DNA from: Clostridiales bacterium | GTDB lineage: Bacteria; Bacillota; Clostridia; Christensenellales; Aristaeellaceae | Length of the DNA: 64,000 nt | Assembly (NCBI GenBank): GCA_015056055.1 | Contig: SVHC01000014.1 | Location: 1 to 64,000 of the forward strand | Direction of reading: 5' to 3' | Part shown: positions 24,118-34,002 of the stretch, piece by piece | Position numbering within the stretch: the stretch's first letter is position 1 | Layout: each line of letters begins with the position of its first letter | Position numbers and translations under genes: made by a program | Notes under the pieces: model-generated | Told to the model about the DNA's origin: nothing | What the model saw: the letters and a program-made list of their open reading frames with translations, nothing else | The model's database searches: none

Positions 24118-25797
24118 ATGTCTCTGGAACAAATGATGCAGCTTGTGCAAAGCCTGATATGGCTGCTTGCAGGTGTGGGTGTATTCATCGTCGGTATGAA
24201 CTTTATGAGCGATGCGCTTGAAAAGAGCGCCGGCGAGGGAATGAAGAGGCTGCTTGGCAGAATCAGCAATAACCGTTTTTCGGGTGTCGGTATTGGTGCC
24301 GGCGTGACCGCTATTATTCAGAGTTCGTCTGCAACATCGGTTATGGTAATCGGTTTGGTAAATGCCGGTGTTATGACGCTTATGCAGGCCACTCCCATTA
24401 TCATGGGAGCCAACATCGGAACGACGATCACCGGTGTTCTTGTGGCTCTTAAGAACGATGTCTTCGATATGCTGATGTATTTCCTTGCCTTTGCCGGCGT
24501 TATGATGGGCTTTTTCAAGCATGAGAAGATCAAACTGGCAGGCCTTGTGTGCAGTGGTCTCGGCCTGATTTTTGTGGGTCTGAATGTTATGAGCAGCGAG
24601 CAGGCCTTCGGAAATCCGCTGGTTGAAACTCTGTTTCAGGGGATTTTCAGTGTTATTGATACGCCGCTGCTTCTTATTGTGGTCGGCGCGATTTTTACGG
24701 CGCTGATTCAAAGCTCTTCTGCCGCTACCGGCGTCGTAATCACTATGGTGGGAACCAATATTCTTCCGCTGGATCTCGCCCTGTTTATCGTACTCGGTGC
24801 GAACATCGGTACCTGCGTTACTGCACTTCTTGCTTCGGTTGGGGCAAATGCCAATTCAAAGCGAGTTGCTTTGATTCACTTTACGTTCAACGTGATTGGT
24901 ACCATTCTTTTCACGGCGATTGTATTGATCTTCAAGGACCCGATGATCAGGCTGCTTGTATCGCTGTTCCCCGGAAATGATCCGATGTCCCTCCAGATGA
25001 GAGTATCGGTATTCCATGTTGTTTTTAATGTGACTACGACCTGTGTTCTTTTGCCCTTTGTATCTCAACTGGTTAAGTATTCCTGTACGGTAATCCGGGA
25101 CAGGAATAACAAAGAAACAGAGCATGCGCTGAAGTATATCGATGACCGTCTTTTGTCCATGCCCCCTGTAGCGCTGATGCAGGTCAAAAAGGAAATGGAT
25201 TATATGTTCAGCCTTGTGGAAGAAAATATAAGCCTTTCTTTTGAAGCAATGGGACTGGAAACACTTGCAAACGGCGACAAGATTGCCAGGAACGAAGATA
25301 TTATCGACTTTACAAACGGTGCTCTGACGAAGTTTTTGATCAAGCTTTCTCCGAGCGTGGAGCAGAGCGATGAAGCGGTTATTGGTTCCTATTTCCATGT
25401 GCTCAATGACCTTGAGCGTATCGGCGACCATGCTGAGAATTTCTATGAAATCGCAGCAGAAATGGAAGTGAAGAAGATTGGATTTTCTGAAGCGGGTCAG
25501 AGCGATATTCAGAAGATGCTTGATAAGGTTATGGAAATGCTTGCCATTTCCAAGGATGCTTTTGATAACCTGAATAAAACCAGGCTTCACGAGCTGACTG
25601 TATTGGAAGAAAGTATCGATGGAATGAAGAAAGATCTTATTGCAAGCCACTTCGCGCGCCTTGCTGACGGCAAGTGCAGCATGGCAGTAAGCCCGTATTA
25701 CTCCTCTGCCGTATCCGGTCTTGAGCGTGTTGCTGACCACCTTGTAAATGTAGGATACAGTATCGTTAACCCCATTGGTTCTGAAAAAGAAAACTGA
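24118..25797 (+). CDS. Na/Pi cotransporter family protein with C-terminal PhoU-like domain
   Basis: A 559-residue membrane protein. The first 330 residues carry two inverted repeats with the diagnostic QSSSATSVMVIG and QSSSAATGVVIT motifs of the NptA/SLC34 family and about eight spans. Residues about 350-555 form a soluble PhoU-like helical bundle with the repeated DLERIGDHAEN and GLERVADHLVN signatures. Family members take up inorganic phosphate with sodium; the PhoU-like part is thought to gate or sense. ATG 24118 is used because AAGGAG ends 9 nt before it. The KdpDE-like pair just upstream may regulate it. Confidence 0.92.
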   Translation: MSLEQMMQLVQSLIWLLAGVGVFIVGMNFMSDALEKSAGEGMKRLLGRISNNRFSGVGIGAGVTAIIQSSSATSVMVIGLVNAGVMTLMQATPIIMGANIGTTITGVLVALKNDVFDMLMYFLAFAGVMMGFFKHEKIKLAGLVCSGLGLIFVGLNVMSSEQAFGNPLVETLFQGIFSVIDTPLLLIVVGAIFTALIQSSSAATGVVITMVGTNILPLDLALFIVLGANIGTCVTALLASVGANANSKRVALIHFTFNVIGTILFTAIVLIFKDPMIRLLVSLFPGNDPMSLQMRVSVFHVVFNVTTTCVLLPFVSQLVKYSCTVIRDRNNKETEHALKYIDDRLLSMPPVALMQVKKEMDYMFSLVEENISLSFEAMGLETLANGDKIARNEDIIDFTNGALTKFLIKLSPSVEQSDEAVIGSYFHVLNDLERIGDHAENFYEIAAEMEVKKIGFSEAGQSDIQKMLDKVMEMLAISKDAFDNLNKTRLHELTVLEESIDGMKKDLIASHFARLADGKCSMAVSPYYSSAVSGLERVADHLVNVGYSIVNPIGSEKEN

Positions 25798-25815
25798 TCG
25801 ACAATAGGAAATTAG

Positions 25816-25869
25816 AACGCCTCACTTGTTATTTGACACAAAGTGGCAATTAACAAGTGAGGCGTTTTT
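25816..25869 (+). terminator. Intrinsic terminator
   Basis: A 15-16-bp stem AACGCCTCACTTGTTA / TAACAAGTGAGGCGTT and T5 between convergent genes. Confidence 0.85.
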
Positions 25870-25925
25870 GTGGGATTTGTTCGTATGAAATAATGGGGTG
25901 TAATTCAATTTGATGAGGGAGTATT

Positions 25926-26456
25926 TTATCGTTTTATGCGCTTGTTCGCTTTGGCAGCGGCTATTTGCGTACAGTGTTTTTGCAGGAAAGGCAGAAAGTC
26001 TTCTTCCTTTCCGGTGGTGAAACCATTGCGGGCAACGATCAAGGCGCCTTTGCCGTCGATTTCCAGTGCGTAAAACTCACTCAGCGTGCGTACATTTGTG
26101 ACCTGAGAATAATCCAGAGAGGCGGATTCTTCGCCTTCTGCGATGTAGATTCGGTCAGCAAAGGTTACGAGCGTTTCTACTTCTTCGTCGCCGTAAGCAT
26201 CCTGACTGGCGCGAAGAATGCGATACATCGGAACAAGAGGGGAAAGAAGATATACCAGCGCAAAGCACAGTGCAAAAATACCTGCAATGCCTGCATTGGA
26301 AAAATCGCCGATAACAATAAAACAGATTGCCATACCAAGGGCAAGAAGAGTGCCGGCTCCGCTGCCGCGCAGAAGGCTGCGCAAAACAACTTTGCGGATA
26401 TATTCAAGCAATATGGGCAGGGTGCCCACATAACGGTTTTCGAAAAAAGGCTGCAT
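25926..26456 (-). CDS. Membrane protein with YcxB-like C-terminal domain
   Basis: A 176-residue protein with two hydrophobic spans near residues 34-52 and 55-77, then a soluble beta-rich domain (about 90-160; ESASLDYSQVTNVRTLSEFYAL, ALIVARNGF). The arrangement matches the YcxB/PH-like family of unknown function. The start ATG 26456 is chosen because CGGAGG lies 5 nt upstream; an upstream ATG at 26486 has no ribosome binding site. It is a single gene, convergent with the phosphate transporter. Confidence 0.7.
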   Translation of the reverse strand: MQPFFENRYVGTLPILLEYIRKVVLRSLLRGSGAGTLLALGMAICFIVIGDFSNAGIAGIFALCFALVYLLSPLVPMYRILRASQDAYGDEEVETLVTFADRIYIAEGEESASLDYSQVTNVRTLSEFYALEIDGKGALIVARNGFTTGKEEDFLPFLQKHCTQIAAAKANKRIKR

Positions 26457-26560
26457 ACATACCTCCGAAAAAAGATTGCTATTCATTATAGCGCGTTACG
26501 GAGCAAATGACAATACCCCAAAATGAAGTACGGGTTCGAGATATGTTGCATGATAAAATC

Positions 26561-26589
26561 TTTACAATGGACAAACGCTGTGGTATAAT
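26561..26589 (+). promoter_or_regulatory. Promoter of the GH2 operon
   Basis: TTTACA, 17-nt spacer, TATAAT. The start site would be near 26597. Confidence 0.78.
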
Positions 26590-26607
26590 AGTAAATATGG
26601 GAAAATC

Positions 26608-26620
26608 GGTTGATACAACC
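26608..26620 (+). promoter_or_regulatory. Operator-like inverted repeat in the GH2 leader
   Basis: GGTTG-ATA-CAACC lies about 10 nt after the predicted transcription start, where a repressor (for example LacI family) would block. No regulator gene adjoins it. The short arms make this tentative. Confidence 0.3.
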
Positions 26621-26679
26621 ATTGTCATTTTATTTTATTTTATTGAGGAAACTTTTGTTTCAAATGTGGAGGAATGATG

Positions 26680-29535
26680 ATGAAAATGCAGAAGACCTTT
26701 GCGTTGAATGAGTCCTGGCTGCTGATTGACGGCAACAACGCGGATAACCCTGATTTCCATAAGAATGGTATACCGAAGGAGAATGCGGTTGAAGCACTGC
26801 TTCCGTGCTATACGCATATGTACATTCCGGATCATGTAGGTATTTCCTGGTATGAGAAAACTTTCAACCTTGATGAAGCTCTCGCAGAAGAGGAAGTAGC
26901 AATCCTGCATTTCGAAACTGCAATTTTCCGTACGGAAGTTTCCGTAAACGGCGAAATGGTGGGCGAGCATGTGGGCGTTGAAGATCCGTTCTATTTTGAC
27001 ATCACGAAGCAGCTTCACGCCGGCGAAAACCGCATCGTTGTGCGTACTTCCAAGCCGCATGAGATCGATGTCGACGGCTATACCTTCAGTGAAATTCCGC
27101 ATCACAATCAGACGAAGACGGGTATGATCCCCGGCAACTGCTATAATATTTCCGGTATCGGCGGCGAAGTAGAACTGCGCATTCTGCCGCGAATTTATGT
27201 GGAAGACCTGTATCTTGCTCCGAACGTAGAAACGGGCGAGATCAATATGGAAATCACCATTTCCAACTGCGGCGAAGAGGCTGACGCCCTGATTTCCGTT
27301 GACGTTCGTCGCGCTCCTTCGGGCGAGATCGAGAATTCTCTGTGGCTGCCTGTATCGGTTGCACATGGCGGCAGCACTGTGAAAGTGTCCCTTCCCGTTC
27401 CGTCTCCGCGCCTGTGGAGTACGGCAGACCCCAATCTGTATGCAGTTACGGTAAACTGTGACTCTCTGTGCGGTACGCATACCACGCAGAAGAATACGGG
27501 TTTCCGTACGTTCTGCGTAGGCGAAGATGGCTATTTCTATCTGAATGGCGAGCGTATCTATGTATGCTGTTCGCACACGGGCAACTATATGCCCGAATCT
27601 ACGGATAATATTTCCCGTGATCCTTCCATGCTTCGCAAGGACTTCCTGCTTGCAAAGGCTACGGGATTCAATATGGTACGTTTTATTGCCGGTGTAGCTA
27701 TTCCGGTACAGCTGGATCTTTGCGATGAGATCGGTCTTATGATTTATGAAGAGCCCGTGGCCGGATGGTGCAGCCAGAATGGTCCGCATACCGCAGAGCT
27801 GTATAAGCAGGACCTGCTCTCTCTGGTAAAACGCGATCGTTCGCATCCGTGCGTAACGATTTGGGGTCTTCTGAATGAGACGCCTTCCGATGGCGCTACG
27901 AGCGTAGTATGTGAGACTGCAAGGGATTCCCTGCCTGACCTGCGCAAACTGGATGATACCCGTCTGGTACTTTTCAGCAGCGGCCGCTGGGATCATTTCC
28001 CGACCGTAGGCTCCCTCGCAAATCCCGGCAGCGACAAGTGGCAGAATTTCTGGGGCAATGATGGCGATGCAGATTGCAACGTTGAGGAACTGGGCGACAG
28101 ACACTTCTATCCCTTCATCGTTCCGCCGGTAAGCAAGGTTATCGATCATATGCGCTCCTTCGGAAAGGGTCAGCGCGGTCCCATATTTGTATCCGAAATC
28201 GGTGTCGGCAGTGCGCTTGACGTAGTTTCGATGACTCGCTGGGCTGATCAGGCTGATCTGGATCCGAATGCACCCGATATTAAGGCGATCCGTCAAATGA
28301 AGGATGCCTTCATGGAGGATCTTGAACGCTATGACTTCCTGCGCAGTGTTCCCTTCCCGGCAGAACTCATGCGCGGCAGCATGAAAAACCATATCTATTA
28401 CCGCACAATGCTGTTTGATATTCTTCGCGGCAATCCGAAGGTATGCGGTATCAGTCTGACGGGTCTTCTTGACCACAGCATCTGCGGCGAAGGTCTGTGG
28501 ATGATGAACCGCACCCTGAAACCCGGCATTGCGGATACTCTTGAGGATGGTTTCTCTACCCTTCGCTGGAATATGTTCCTTTCCAAGCCTGCAGTATGGG
28601 CGGGCGAGAAACTTGGCGTCGAAGCCTCCCTTGCCAGCGTTGATGTGCTGAAGGTGGGCAAGGAATATACTGCCCGCGCAGGTATTGTAACGCCCGAAGG
28701 ACTCGCAGTGGATGTACGCACGTACAAATTTACCGTAACCGAAGAACAGGCAAAGACCATGGTTATTCCGGTATTCTTTGAGGAGTGGGATACGACCGGT
28801 CTCGCAGCAGGCGAATACATTTTCCGTGCAGAAATTATGGAAGATGCAAATCCGTCCGGCTGCATCAGGACGTTCCATATCTGCGAAAAGGCACAGGCAA
28901 AGGATGCAAAGAACGTATATGCAGCAGGTCTTACGCAGGAAGATATCGAAGCAGTTTCCGGCCTTGGATTTGCTGTAAAAGCGCTTGAAGAATATGACAG
29001 CAACGGCGTAATTCTTGCCGGCAATGTAGATGCTGAACTTGCTGAGAAGCTGCAGAAGATGATTAATGATGGTGCATGTGTAGTAGCTGCAAGGCTGAAT
29101 ACGAACACCTTTGCGCCGCCGCCGATCTGGTTTGAGAATAAGCTGAACGGCGATATTCTGAATGTTCTGCCTGAAGAGCGCAGGCCGGAAATCTGTCTTG
29201 CAGGCGACTGGCTGTATCACAGAGAAACCATCATGCGTCCTGATAGCCCCCTGTTCAAGGGAATGCGTGCAGGACTTGCTGATGCACCACTGTATACCGG
29301 CGTGACTACGGGCGCACATTTCAAGGCAGAAGGCGCTAAGGTTCCGGATGTTACCCATGCAATGGCATTTATGCCGGGCAACCCCGCTAAGGAAAGCTAT
29401 CTTGGCGGATTCACGCTGGGTGAGTATAACATGGGCAAGGGCAAGTTCGTGCTTACGACGTTCTCGCTGCTCGACAATGCAGCCAAGTCCCCCTATGCTG
29501 CAAAACTGCTGATCAATATCCTTGAAAACGTATAA
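26680..29535 (+). CDS. Glycoside hydrolase family 2 protein (copy 1)
   Basis: A 951-residue cytosolic beta-glycosidase of the GH2 type. Domain order: jelly-roll sugar-binding domain (about 1-170), Ig-like sandwich (about 175-275, ending GFRTFCVGEDGYFYLNG), TIM barrel (about 280-600) with predicted acid/base Glu400 in WGLLNET and nucleophile Glu506 in FVSEIGVGS, then C-terminal beta domains (about 600-951). The exact specificity (galactosidase, glucuronidase, mannosidase or arabinosidase) cannot be read. The start ATG 26680 fits GTGGAGG spacing and the N-terminus of the paralogue. It is the first gene of a three-gene operon; copy 2 follows 30 nt downstream. Confidence 0.87.
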   Translation: MKMQKTFALNESWLLIDGNNADNPDFHKNGIPKENAVEALLPCYTHMYIPDHVGISWYEKTFNLDEALAEEEVAILHFETAIFRTEVSVNGEMVGEHVGVEDPFYFDITKQLHAGENRIVVRTSKPHEIDVDGYTFSEIPHHNQTKTGMIPGNCYNISGIGGEVELRILPRIYVEDLYLAPNVETGEINMEITISNCGEEADALISVDVRRAPSGEIENSLWLPVSVAHGGSTVKVSLPVPSPRLWSTADPNLYAVTVNCDSLCGTHTTQKNTGFRTFCVGEDGYFYLNGERIYVCCSHTGNYMPESTDNISRDPSMLRKDFLLAKATGFNMVRFIAGVAIPVQLDLCDEIGLMIYEEPVAGWCSQNGPHTAELYKQDLLSLVKRDRSHPCVTIWGLLNETPSDGATSVVCETARDSLPDLRKLDDTRLVLFSSGRWDHFPTVGSLANPGSDKWQNFWGNDGDADCNVEELGDRHFYPFIVPPVSKVIDHMRSFGKGQRGPIFVSEIGVGSALDVVSMTRWADQADLDPNAPDIKAIRQMKDAFMEDLERYDFLRSVPFPAELMRGSMKNHIYYRTMLFDILRGNPKVCGISLTGLLDHSICGEGLWMMNRTLKPGIADTLEDGFSTLRWNMFLSKPAVWAGEKLGVEASLASVDVLKVGKEYTARAGIVTPEGLAVDVRTYKFTVTEEQAKTMVIPVFFEEWDTTGLAAGEYIFRAEIMEDANPSGCIRTFHICEKAQAKDAKNVYAAGLTQEDIEAVSGLGFAVKALEEYDSNGVILAGNVDAELAEKLQKMINDGACVVAARLNTNTFAPPPIWFENKLNGDILNVLPEERRPEICLAGDWLYHRETIMRPDSPLFKGMRAGLADAPLYTGVTTGAHFKAEGAKVPDVTHAMAFMPGNPAKESYLGGFTLGEYNMGKGKFVLTTFSLLDNAAKSPYAAKLLINILENV

Positions 29536-29565
29536 CACAATTGAATATAGCATAAGGAGAGCACC

Positions 29566-32412
29566 ATGAAGAAAGTTTATGCTCTGAATGATAGTTGGCT
29601 CCTTATTGATGGAAACGCGGCGGATTCCGCCGCGTTTCATCAAAATGGGATTCCTAAGGGAAATGCAGTAAAAGCGACACTCCCGTGTTTTACGCACATG
29701 TATTTTGAGGATCATGTGGGTATCTCGTGGTATGAAAAGACTTTTACCCTGGAAGAACTGCCGGATGAAAATGAAATTGCCAATCTGCATTTTGAACAGG
29801 CGATGTTCCGCACAGAAGTTTCCGTGAATGGAAAAATTGTCGGCGTGCATCTGGGCATGGAGGATCCTTTCAATTTTGATGTTACGGAACACCTGCAAAA
29901 AGGCGAGAACAGAATCACGGTTCGTACCTCAAAGCCGCATGACGAAGAGATAGACGGATTTACATTTGGTGAGGTACCGCATCGGAATCAGCGAACCACG
30001 GGATTTTTGCCCGGCAATAACTATAACACTTCCGGTCTGTGCGGCGAGGTGGAACTCAGAATCCTTCCGCGCGTGTATATAGAGGATTTGTATATTGCTC
30101 CCGATGTGGAGAATAAGGTAGTTCGGATTGAAGTCAATCTGGAAAACGTTTCGGCTGAAAAGGAAGCTGTTATCACGCTGACCGTATGCCGTTCTCCGGA
30201 AGGCGGCGTTGAGAGCTCCGTGCAGCTGCCGGTTGATCTTTCTGCAGGAAGCAATATTGTAAAAACGGAACTTTCCGTCCCTTCTCCCAGAATATGGAGC
30301 ACAGAAGACCCGAACCTGTATTTGGTAACCGCAACCGTTTCCTCTGCCTGCGGAAAACATAATGCGCAGAAAAAGGCTGGTTTCAGAACTTTCTGCGTGG
30401 GGCAGGACGGGTATTTCTATCTCAATGGAAAGCGCGTCTATCTCACCAGTTCCCATACAATCAACTATATGCCTGAATCCACGCATCTGATATCGCGGGA
30501 TCCGGAATTGCTGCGCAAGGATTTCGTGCTTGCAAAGGCAACGGGATTCAATACCATCCGATTTATTGGAGGCGCGGCACTGCCGATTCAGCTGGATATC
30601 TGCGATGAAATCGGCCTGATGGTGTACGAAGAACCGATTGGAAGCTGGAATGGGCAAAACGGACCGCATACTGTGGAGTTGTATAGGCACAACCTGTTCT
30701 CCATGATCAAACGCGACCGTTCGCATGCATGCATTACGATATGGGGACTTATGAACGAAGTTCCTTCTGTGGAACCGACCAATAAAGTCTGCTTTGCTGC
30801 GAGGGATATTCTGCCCGAGGTTCGGGAAATGGATGATACGCGCCTGATTTTCTTCAACAGCGGCAGATGGGATCATCTTGCAGATGTGGGGTCCATTTGC
30901 AATCCGGGAAGCGATAGGTGGGAGTGTCTCTGGGGAAACGATGGAAATGCAGACTGTGATCCCGAAGCGATGGGCGAAGTTCATTTCTATCCCTTCCAGG
31001 TACCGATGACGCAGGATGTAATCGATCATATCCGGGGAATCGGAAAAGGAAGCTCCAAACCGGTATTCATGTCCGAAATTGGCATTGGCAGCGTTTTTGA
31101 CACCGTATCGGCAGAACGCTGGTTTATGCAGCAGGGGATGAACCCCGCTTGCCCCGATGTAAAGATGACCCATGAAATGAACTGCAAATTCAATGCAGAC
31201 CTTGAACGGTATGATTTTGTGCGCAGCTTCCCGTTCCTGGGAAATGCCATGCGTCAGTCTGAAAAGAATCATGCTTATTATCGTATGCAGTTGTTTGACC
31301 TTCTGCGTTCAAATGATAATTTCTGCGGCTTGAACATTACGGCAACCCTTGATCAGAGCATTTCCGGCGAAGGCGTTTGGACGCTGGATCGCAAACTGAA
31401 GCTCGGCATTGCCGATGTGCTGGAAAATGGATTTGCACCGGTTCGCTGGAATCTGATCCTTTCCAAGCCTGCACTGTGGCCGGACGATAAGCTTACGGTG
31501 GAAGGTTCCATTGCAAGTGTTGATGTGCTGAAGGTTGGCAAGGAATATACCGCACGAGCAGGTATCGTGACGAAGGATGGTCTGGCTGTGGATGTCCGCA
31601 CGTTCCGTTTTACCGTAACGGAAGAACAGGCAAAGCGCATGGTTATTCCTGTATTCCATGAGGCGTGGGATATGAAGGACCTTGAGGCAGGCGAACATAT
31701 TTTCCGTGCGGAAGTGATGGAGGATGCAGATGTATCGTCTGTGAGGACATTCCATGTATGCCCGCGTCCGCAGGCAACCGGTAAAACGGTGTACGCAGCA
31801 GGGCTTACCGAAGCGGATATTTCAATGCTGGCTGCGATGGGATTTGCTGTAAAGCCGCTGGCGGAATATGAAAACGGTGGTACGATTCTTGCAGGTGCCG
31901 TGGATGCGGAAACGGCAGCGCGCCTTTCCGGCATGCTGGAGAGCGGAGCGAAAATTGTGGCCGCACGCCTTGCAAAGATTGAAGCCGCTGAACCGCCTGT
32001 GTGGTTTGGAAATGCACAGGATGGGGAAGCTCTTTCCATACTGCCCGAGGAGCGCAGGCCGGAAATGTGCTTTGTACCGGACTGGCTGTATCACAGGGAA
32101 ACGCTTATCCGCCCGGAAAGTAAACTGTTTGCCGGAATGCGCGCAGGTCTTGCGGATGCTCAGTTGTATACAGGCGTGACTTACGGCGTGCATTTGAAAG
32201 CAGAAGGAGCACAGTTACCGGATAAAACGCATGCAATGGCTTTTATGACGGGAAATCCGATCGGGGAAAACTATGTCGGCGGATTTATGCTGGGCGAATA
32301 CCATGTAGGCAAGGGTAAAATGCTGATAACGACTTTCCCGATTTTGAACAATGCAGCTCAGTCGCCGTATGCGGCGCAGCTTTTGAGCAACCTTCTGAAT
32401 GACAACAGATAA
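29566..32412 (+). CDS. Glycoside hydrolase family 2 protein (copy 2)
   Basis: A 948-residue paralogue of the preceding protein, alike along its whole length by eye. Predicted acid/base is Glu398 (WGLMNEV) and nucleophile Glu504 (FMSEIGIGS). Differences cluster in barrel loops (e.g. SWNGQNGPHT versus WCSQNGPHT, and the segment before the nucleophile), which could shift specificity. There is no signal peptide. ATG 29566 lies behind AAGGAGAGC. The base composition matches its neighbours, so the duplication was probably local. The next gene starts 14 nt after its stop, so all three are co-transcribed. Confidence 0.87.
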   Translation: MKKVYALNDSWLLIDGNAADSAAFHQNGIPKGNAVKATLPCFTHMYFEDHVGISWYEKTFTLEELPDENEIANLHFEQAMFRTEVSVNGKIVGVHLGMEDPFNFDVTEHLQKGENRITVRTSKPHDEEIDGFTFGEVPHRNQRTTGFLPGNNYNTSGLCGEVELRILPRVYIEDLYIAPDVENKVVRIEVNLENVSAEKEAVITLTVCRSPEGGVESSVQLPVDLSAGSNIVKTELSVPSPRIWSTEDPNLYLVTATVSSACGKHNAQKKAGFRTFCVGQDGYFYLNGKRVYLTSSHTINYMPESTHLISRDPELLRKDFVLAKATGFNTIRFIGGAALPIQLDICDEIGLMVYEEPIGSWNGQNGPHTVELYRHNLFSMIKRDRSHACITIWGLMNEVPSVEPTNKVCFAARDILPEVREMDDTRLIFFNSGRWDHLADVGSICNPGSDRWECLWGNDGNADCDPEAMGEVHFYPFQVPMTQDVIDHIRGIGKGSSKPVFMSEIGIGSVFDTVSAERWFMQQGMNPACPDVKMTHEMNCKFNADLERYDFVRSFPFLGNAMRQSEKNHAYYRMQLFDLLRSNDNFCGLNITATLDQSISGEGVWTLDRKLKLGIADVLENGFAPVRWNLILSKPALWPDDKLTVEGSIASVDVLKVGKEYTARAGIVTKDGLAVDVRTFRFTVTEEQAKRMVIPVFHEAWDMKDLEAGEHIFRAEVMEDADVSSVRTFHVCPRPQATGKTVYAAGLTEADISMLAAMGFAVKPLAEYENGGTILAGAVDAETAARLSGMLESGAKIVAARLAKIEAAEPPVWFGNAQDGEALSILPEERRPEMCFVPDWLYHRETLIRPESKLFAGMRAGLADAQLYTGVTYGVHLKAEGAQLPDKTHAMAFMTGNPIGENYVGGFMLGEYHVGKGKMLITTFPILNNAAQSPYAAQLLSNLLNDNR

Positions 32413-32426
32413 GTGAGGGGTATCAA

Positions 32427-33926
32427 ATGAAGTTTCAGGTGAATGAAAATCTGTATTATGCAGAAAATCCGCAGGTACAGAAGAATCGCTACCTTCGTAT
32501 GAAGGCAGAAACTACGCCCCTGCCCGAATTCGAAACGATAAGGGATCAATTGCCCATCCCTGTATGGGATGGGCATGAGGATGCCGTACGCTGCTATGAT
32601 AAAACGTGGCAACTGGCATTTGGCAATCTGAAGCCGGCCAATGACGAAACTGGTTTTGTATCCAATTATATTGACACCGCTTTCAACAGCCATCTGTTTA
32701 TGTGGGATTCGTCGTTTATTCTGATGTTCGGAAAGTATGCCAGCCGTATTTTCAATTTTCAGAAAACGCTGGACAATTTCTATTCCCATCAGCATAAAGA
32801 TGGATTCATATGCCGCGAGATTTTTGAACTGGAGTGCGGCGAGCAATTTTCGAGAGATGATCCCACATCTACCGGGCCGAACATTATGCCGTGGGCAGAA
32901 TGGGAATATTTCTGTTCTACGGGGGATATGGACCGGCTTGAAAGCGTATTTGATCCGCTGTGCGCCTACTATCGCTGGCTTCAGCTGCATCGTTCATGGC
33001 CGGACGGCAGCTATTGGAGCAGTGGCTGGGCTTGCGGTATGGATAATCAGCCTCGCGTGGATGCACAGTATGACTGCATTGCACACCATGGCTTTATGAG
33101 CTGGATTGACGCCTGTGCACAGCAGTATTTCAGCGCAGGAATTCTGTGCAGGATGGCAGCTGTTCTTGGCCGCAGCGATGAAACGCGCTGGTTGGAAGAT
33201 GAGCAGGATATGCTTCGCCGCACCATCAATGATACCATGTGGAGCGAGCAGGATCAGTATTATTACGATAAGCGCAGGGATGGTTCTCTGAATGGCGTGA
33301 AATCTGTCGGTGCGTACTGGACACTGCTGGCTGATCTGGTTCCAGAAGAACGCAAGGATGCTTTTGTTGCTCACTTGGATAACGAAAATGAATTCAAGCG
33401 TCCCAATCGGGTTCCGACGCTTTCTTATGATCATCCGGACTATGATGGTCAGAATGGGGGATACTGGCGCGGTGCTATTTGGGCGCCTACTAACTATATG
33501 GTGCTTTCGGCACTGGGGAAGCATGGCTATCATTCCATGGCGCATGAGATTGCCCGTACCTGTCATGAACATGTTGTGAAGGTGTTCAATGAAACGGGGA
33601 CTGTGTTCGAAAATTATGCGCCTGAACGAGTGATGGGATTGTGCACGCCGGATTTTGTCGGCTGGACCGGACTGATTCCGATTGCTGTTCTGTTTGAGTA
33701 TATTTTCGGGATCAAACCCGATAGTATGAACAAAAAGATTATCTGGCGTGTGAACCTTACGGAGCGCCATGGAATTCGCCAATATCCTCTTGGCGATGCA
33801 ACGGTTGATCTGATTTGCGAGGCGAGAAATTCTGCTGATGAAAAGCCCGTGATAAAGGTTGTATCCGATAAGCCTGTTACGGTTGAAGTGATCTGGAACG
33901 ATTGCGTGGAAGAGATACGCGCTTGA
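32427..33926 (+). CDS. (alpha/alpha)6-barrel glycoside hydrolase, GH63/trehalase-like
   Basis: A 499-residue cytosolic enzyme. Clan-type motifs are seen: FMWDSSFILMFG near residue 92, the PNIMPWAEWEY segment, SYWSSGWACGMDNQPR, GGYWRGAIWAPTNYMV and FENYAPE near the C-terminus, which usually carries the catalytic base. Relatives include mannosyl-oligosaccharide glucosidases, mannosylglycerate hydrolases and trehalase-like enzymes. It starts 14 nt after GH2 copy 2 behind GTGAGGGG and ends the operon at terminator 33944. The three enzymes probably dismantle one branched oligosaccharide, though no importer lies alongside. Confidence 0.82.
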   Translation: MKFQVNENLYYAENPQVQKNRYLRMKAETTPLPEFETIRDQLPIPVWDGHEDAVRCYDKTWQLAFGNLKPANDETGFVSNYIDTAFNSHLFMWDSSFILMFGKYASRIFNFQKTLDNFYSHQHKDGFICREIFELECGEQFSRDDPTSTGPNIMPWAEWEYFCSTGDMDRLESVFDPLCAYYRWLQLHRSWPDGSYWSSGWACGMDNQPRVDAQYDCIAHHGFMSWIDACAQQYFSAGILCRMAAVLGRSDETRWLEDEQDMLRRTINDTMWSEQDQYYYDKRRDGSLNGVKSVGAYWTLLADLVPEERKDAFVAHLDNENEFKRPNRVPTLSYDHPDYDGQNGGYWRGAIWAPTNYMVLSALGKHGYHSMAHEIARTCHEHVVKVFNETGTVFENYAPERVMGLCTPDFVGWTGLIPIAVLFEYIFGIKPDSMNKKIIWRVNLTERHGIRQYPLGDATVDLICEARNSADEKPVIKVVSDKPVTVEVIWNDCVEEIRA

Positions 33927-33943
33927 TACCGTGTATGACGAAA

Positions 33944-33988
33944 GAAGCCCCTTCGCTGCATTGAATTGCGGCGAAGGGGCTTCTTTTA
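33944..33988. terminator. Bidirectional terminator
   Basis: A 13-bp stem GAAGCCCCTTCGC / GCGAAGGGGCTTC with T4 on the plus side, between the convergent GH operon and the UroD-family gene. Confidence 0.85.
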
Positions 33989-34002
33989 GAATAGCAGGGA
34001 TA

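Noticed and set aside
26635-29898. A minus-strand open frame of more than 1000 codons opposite GH2 copy 1
   Set aside because: Shadow of the GH2 gene: no Shine-Dalgarno, low-complexity composition, and the plus strand encodes intact catalytic motifs.
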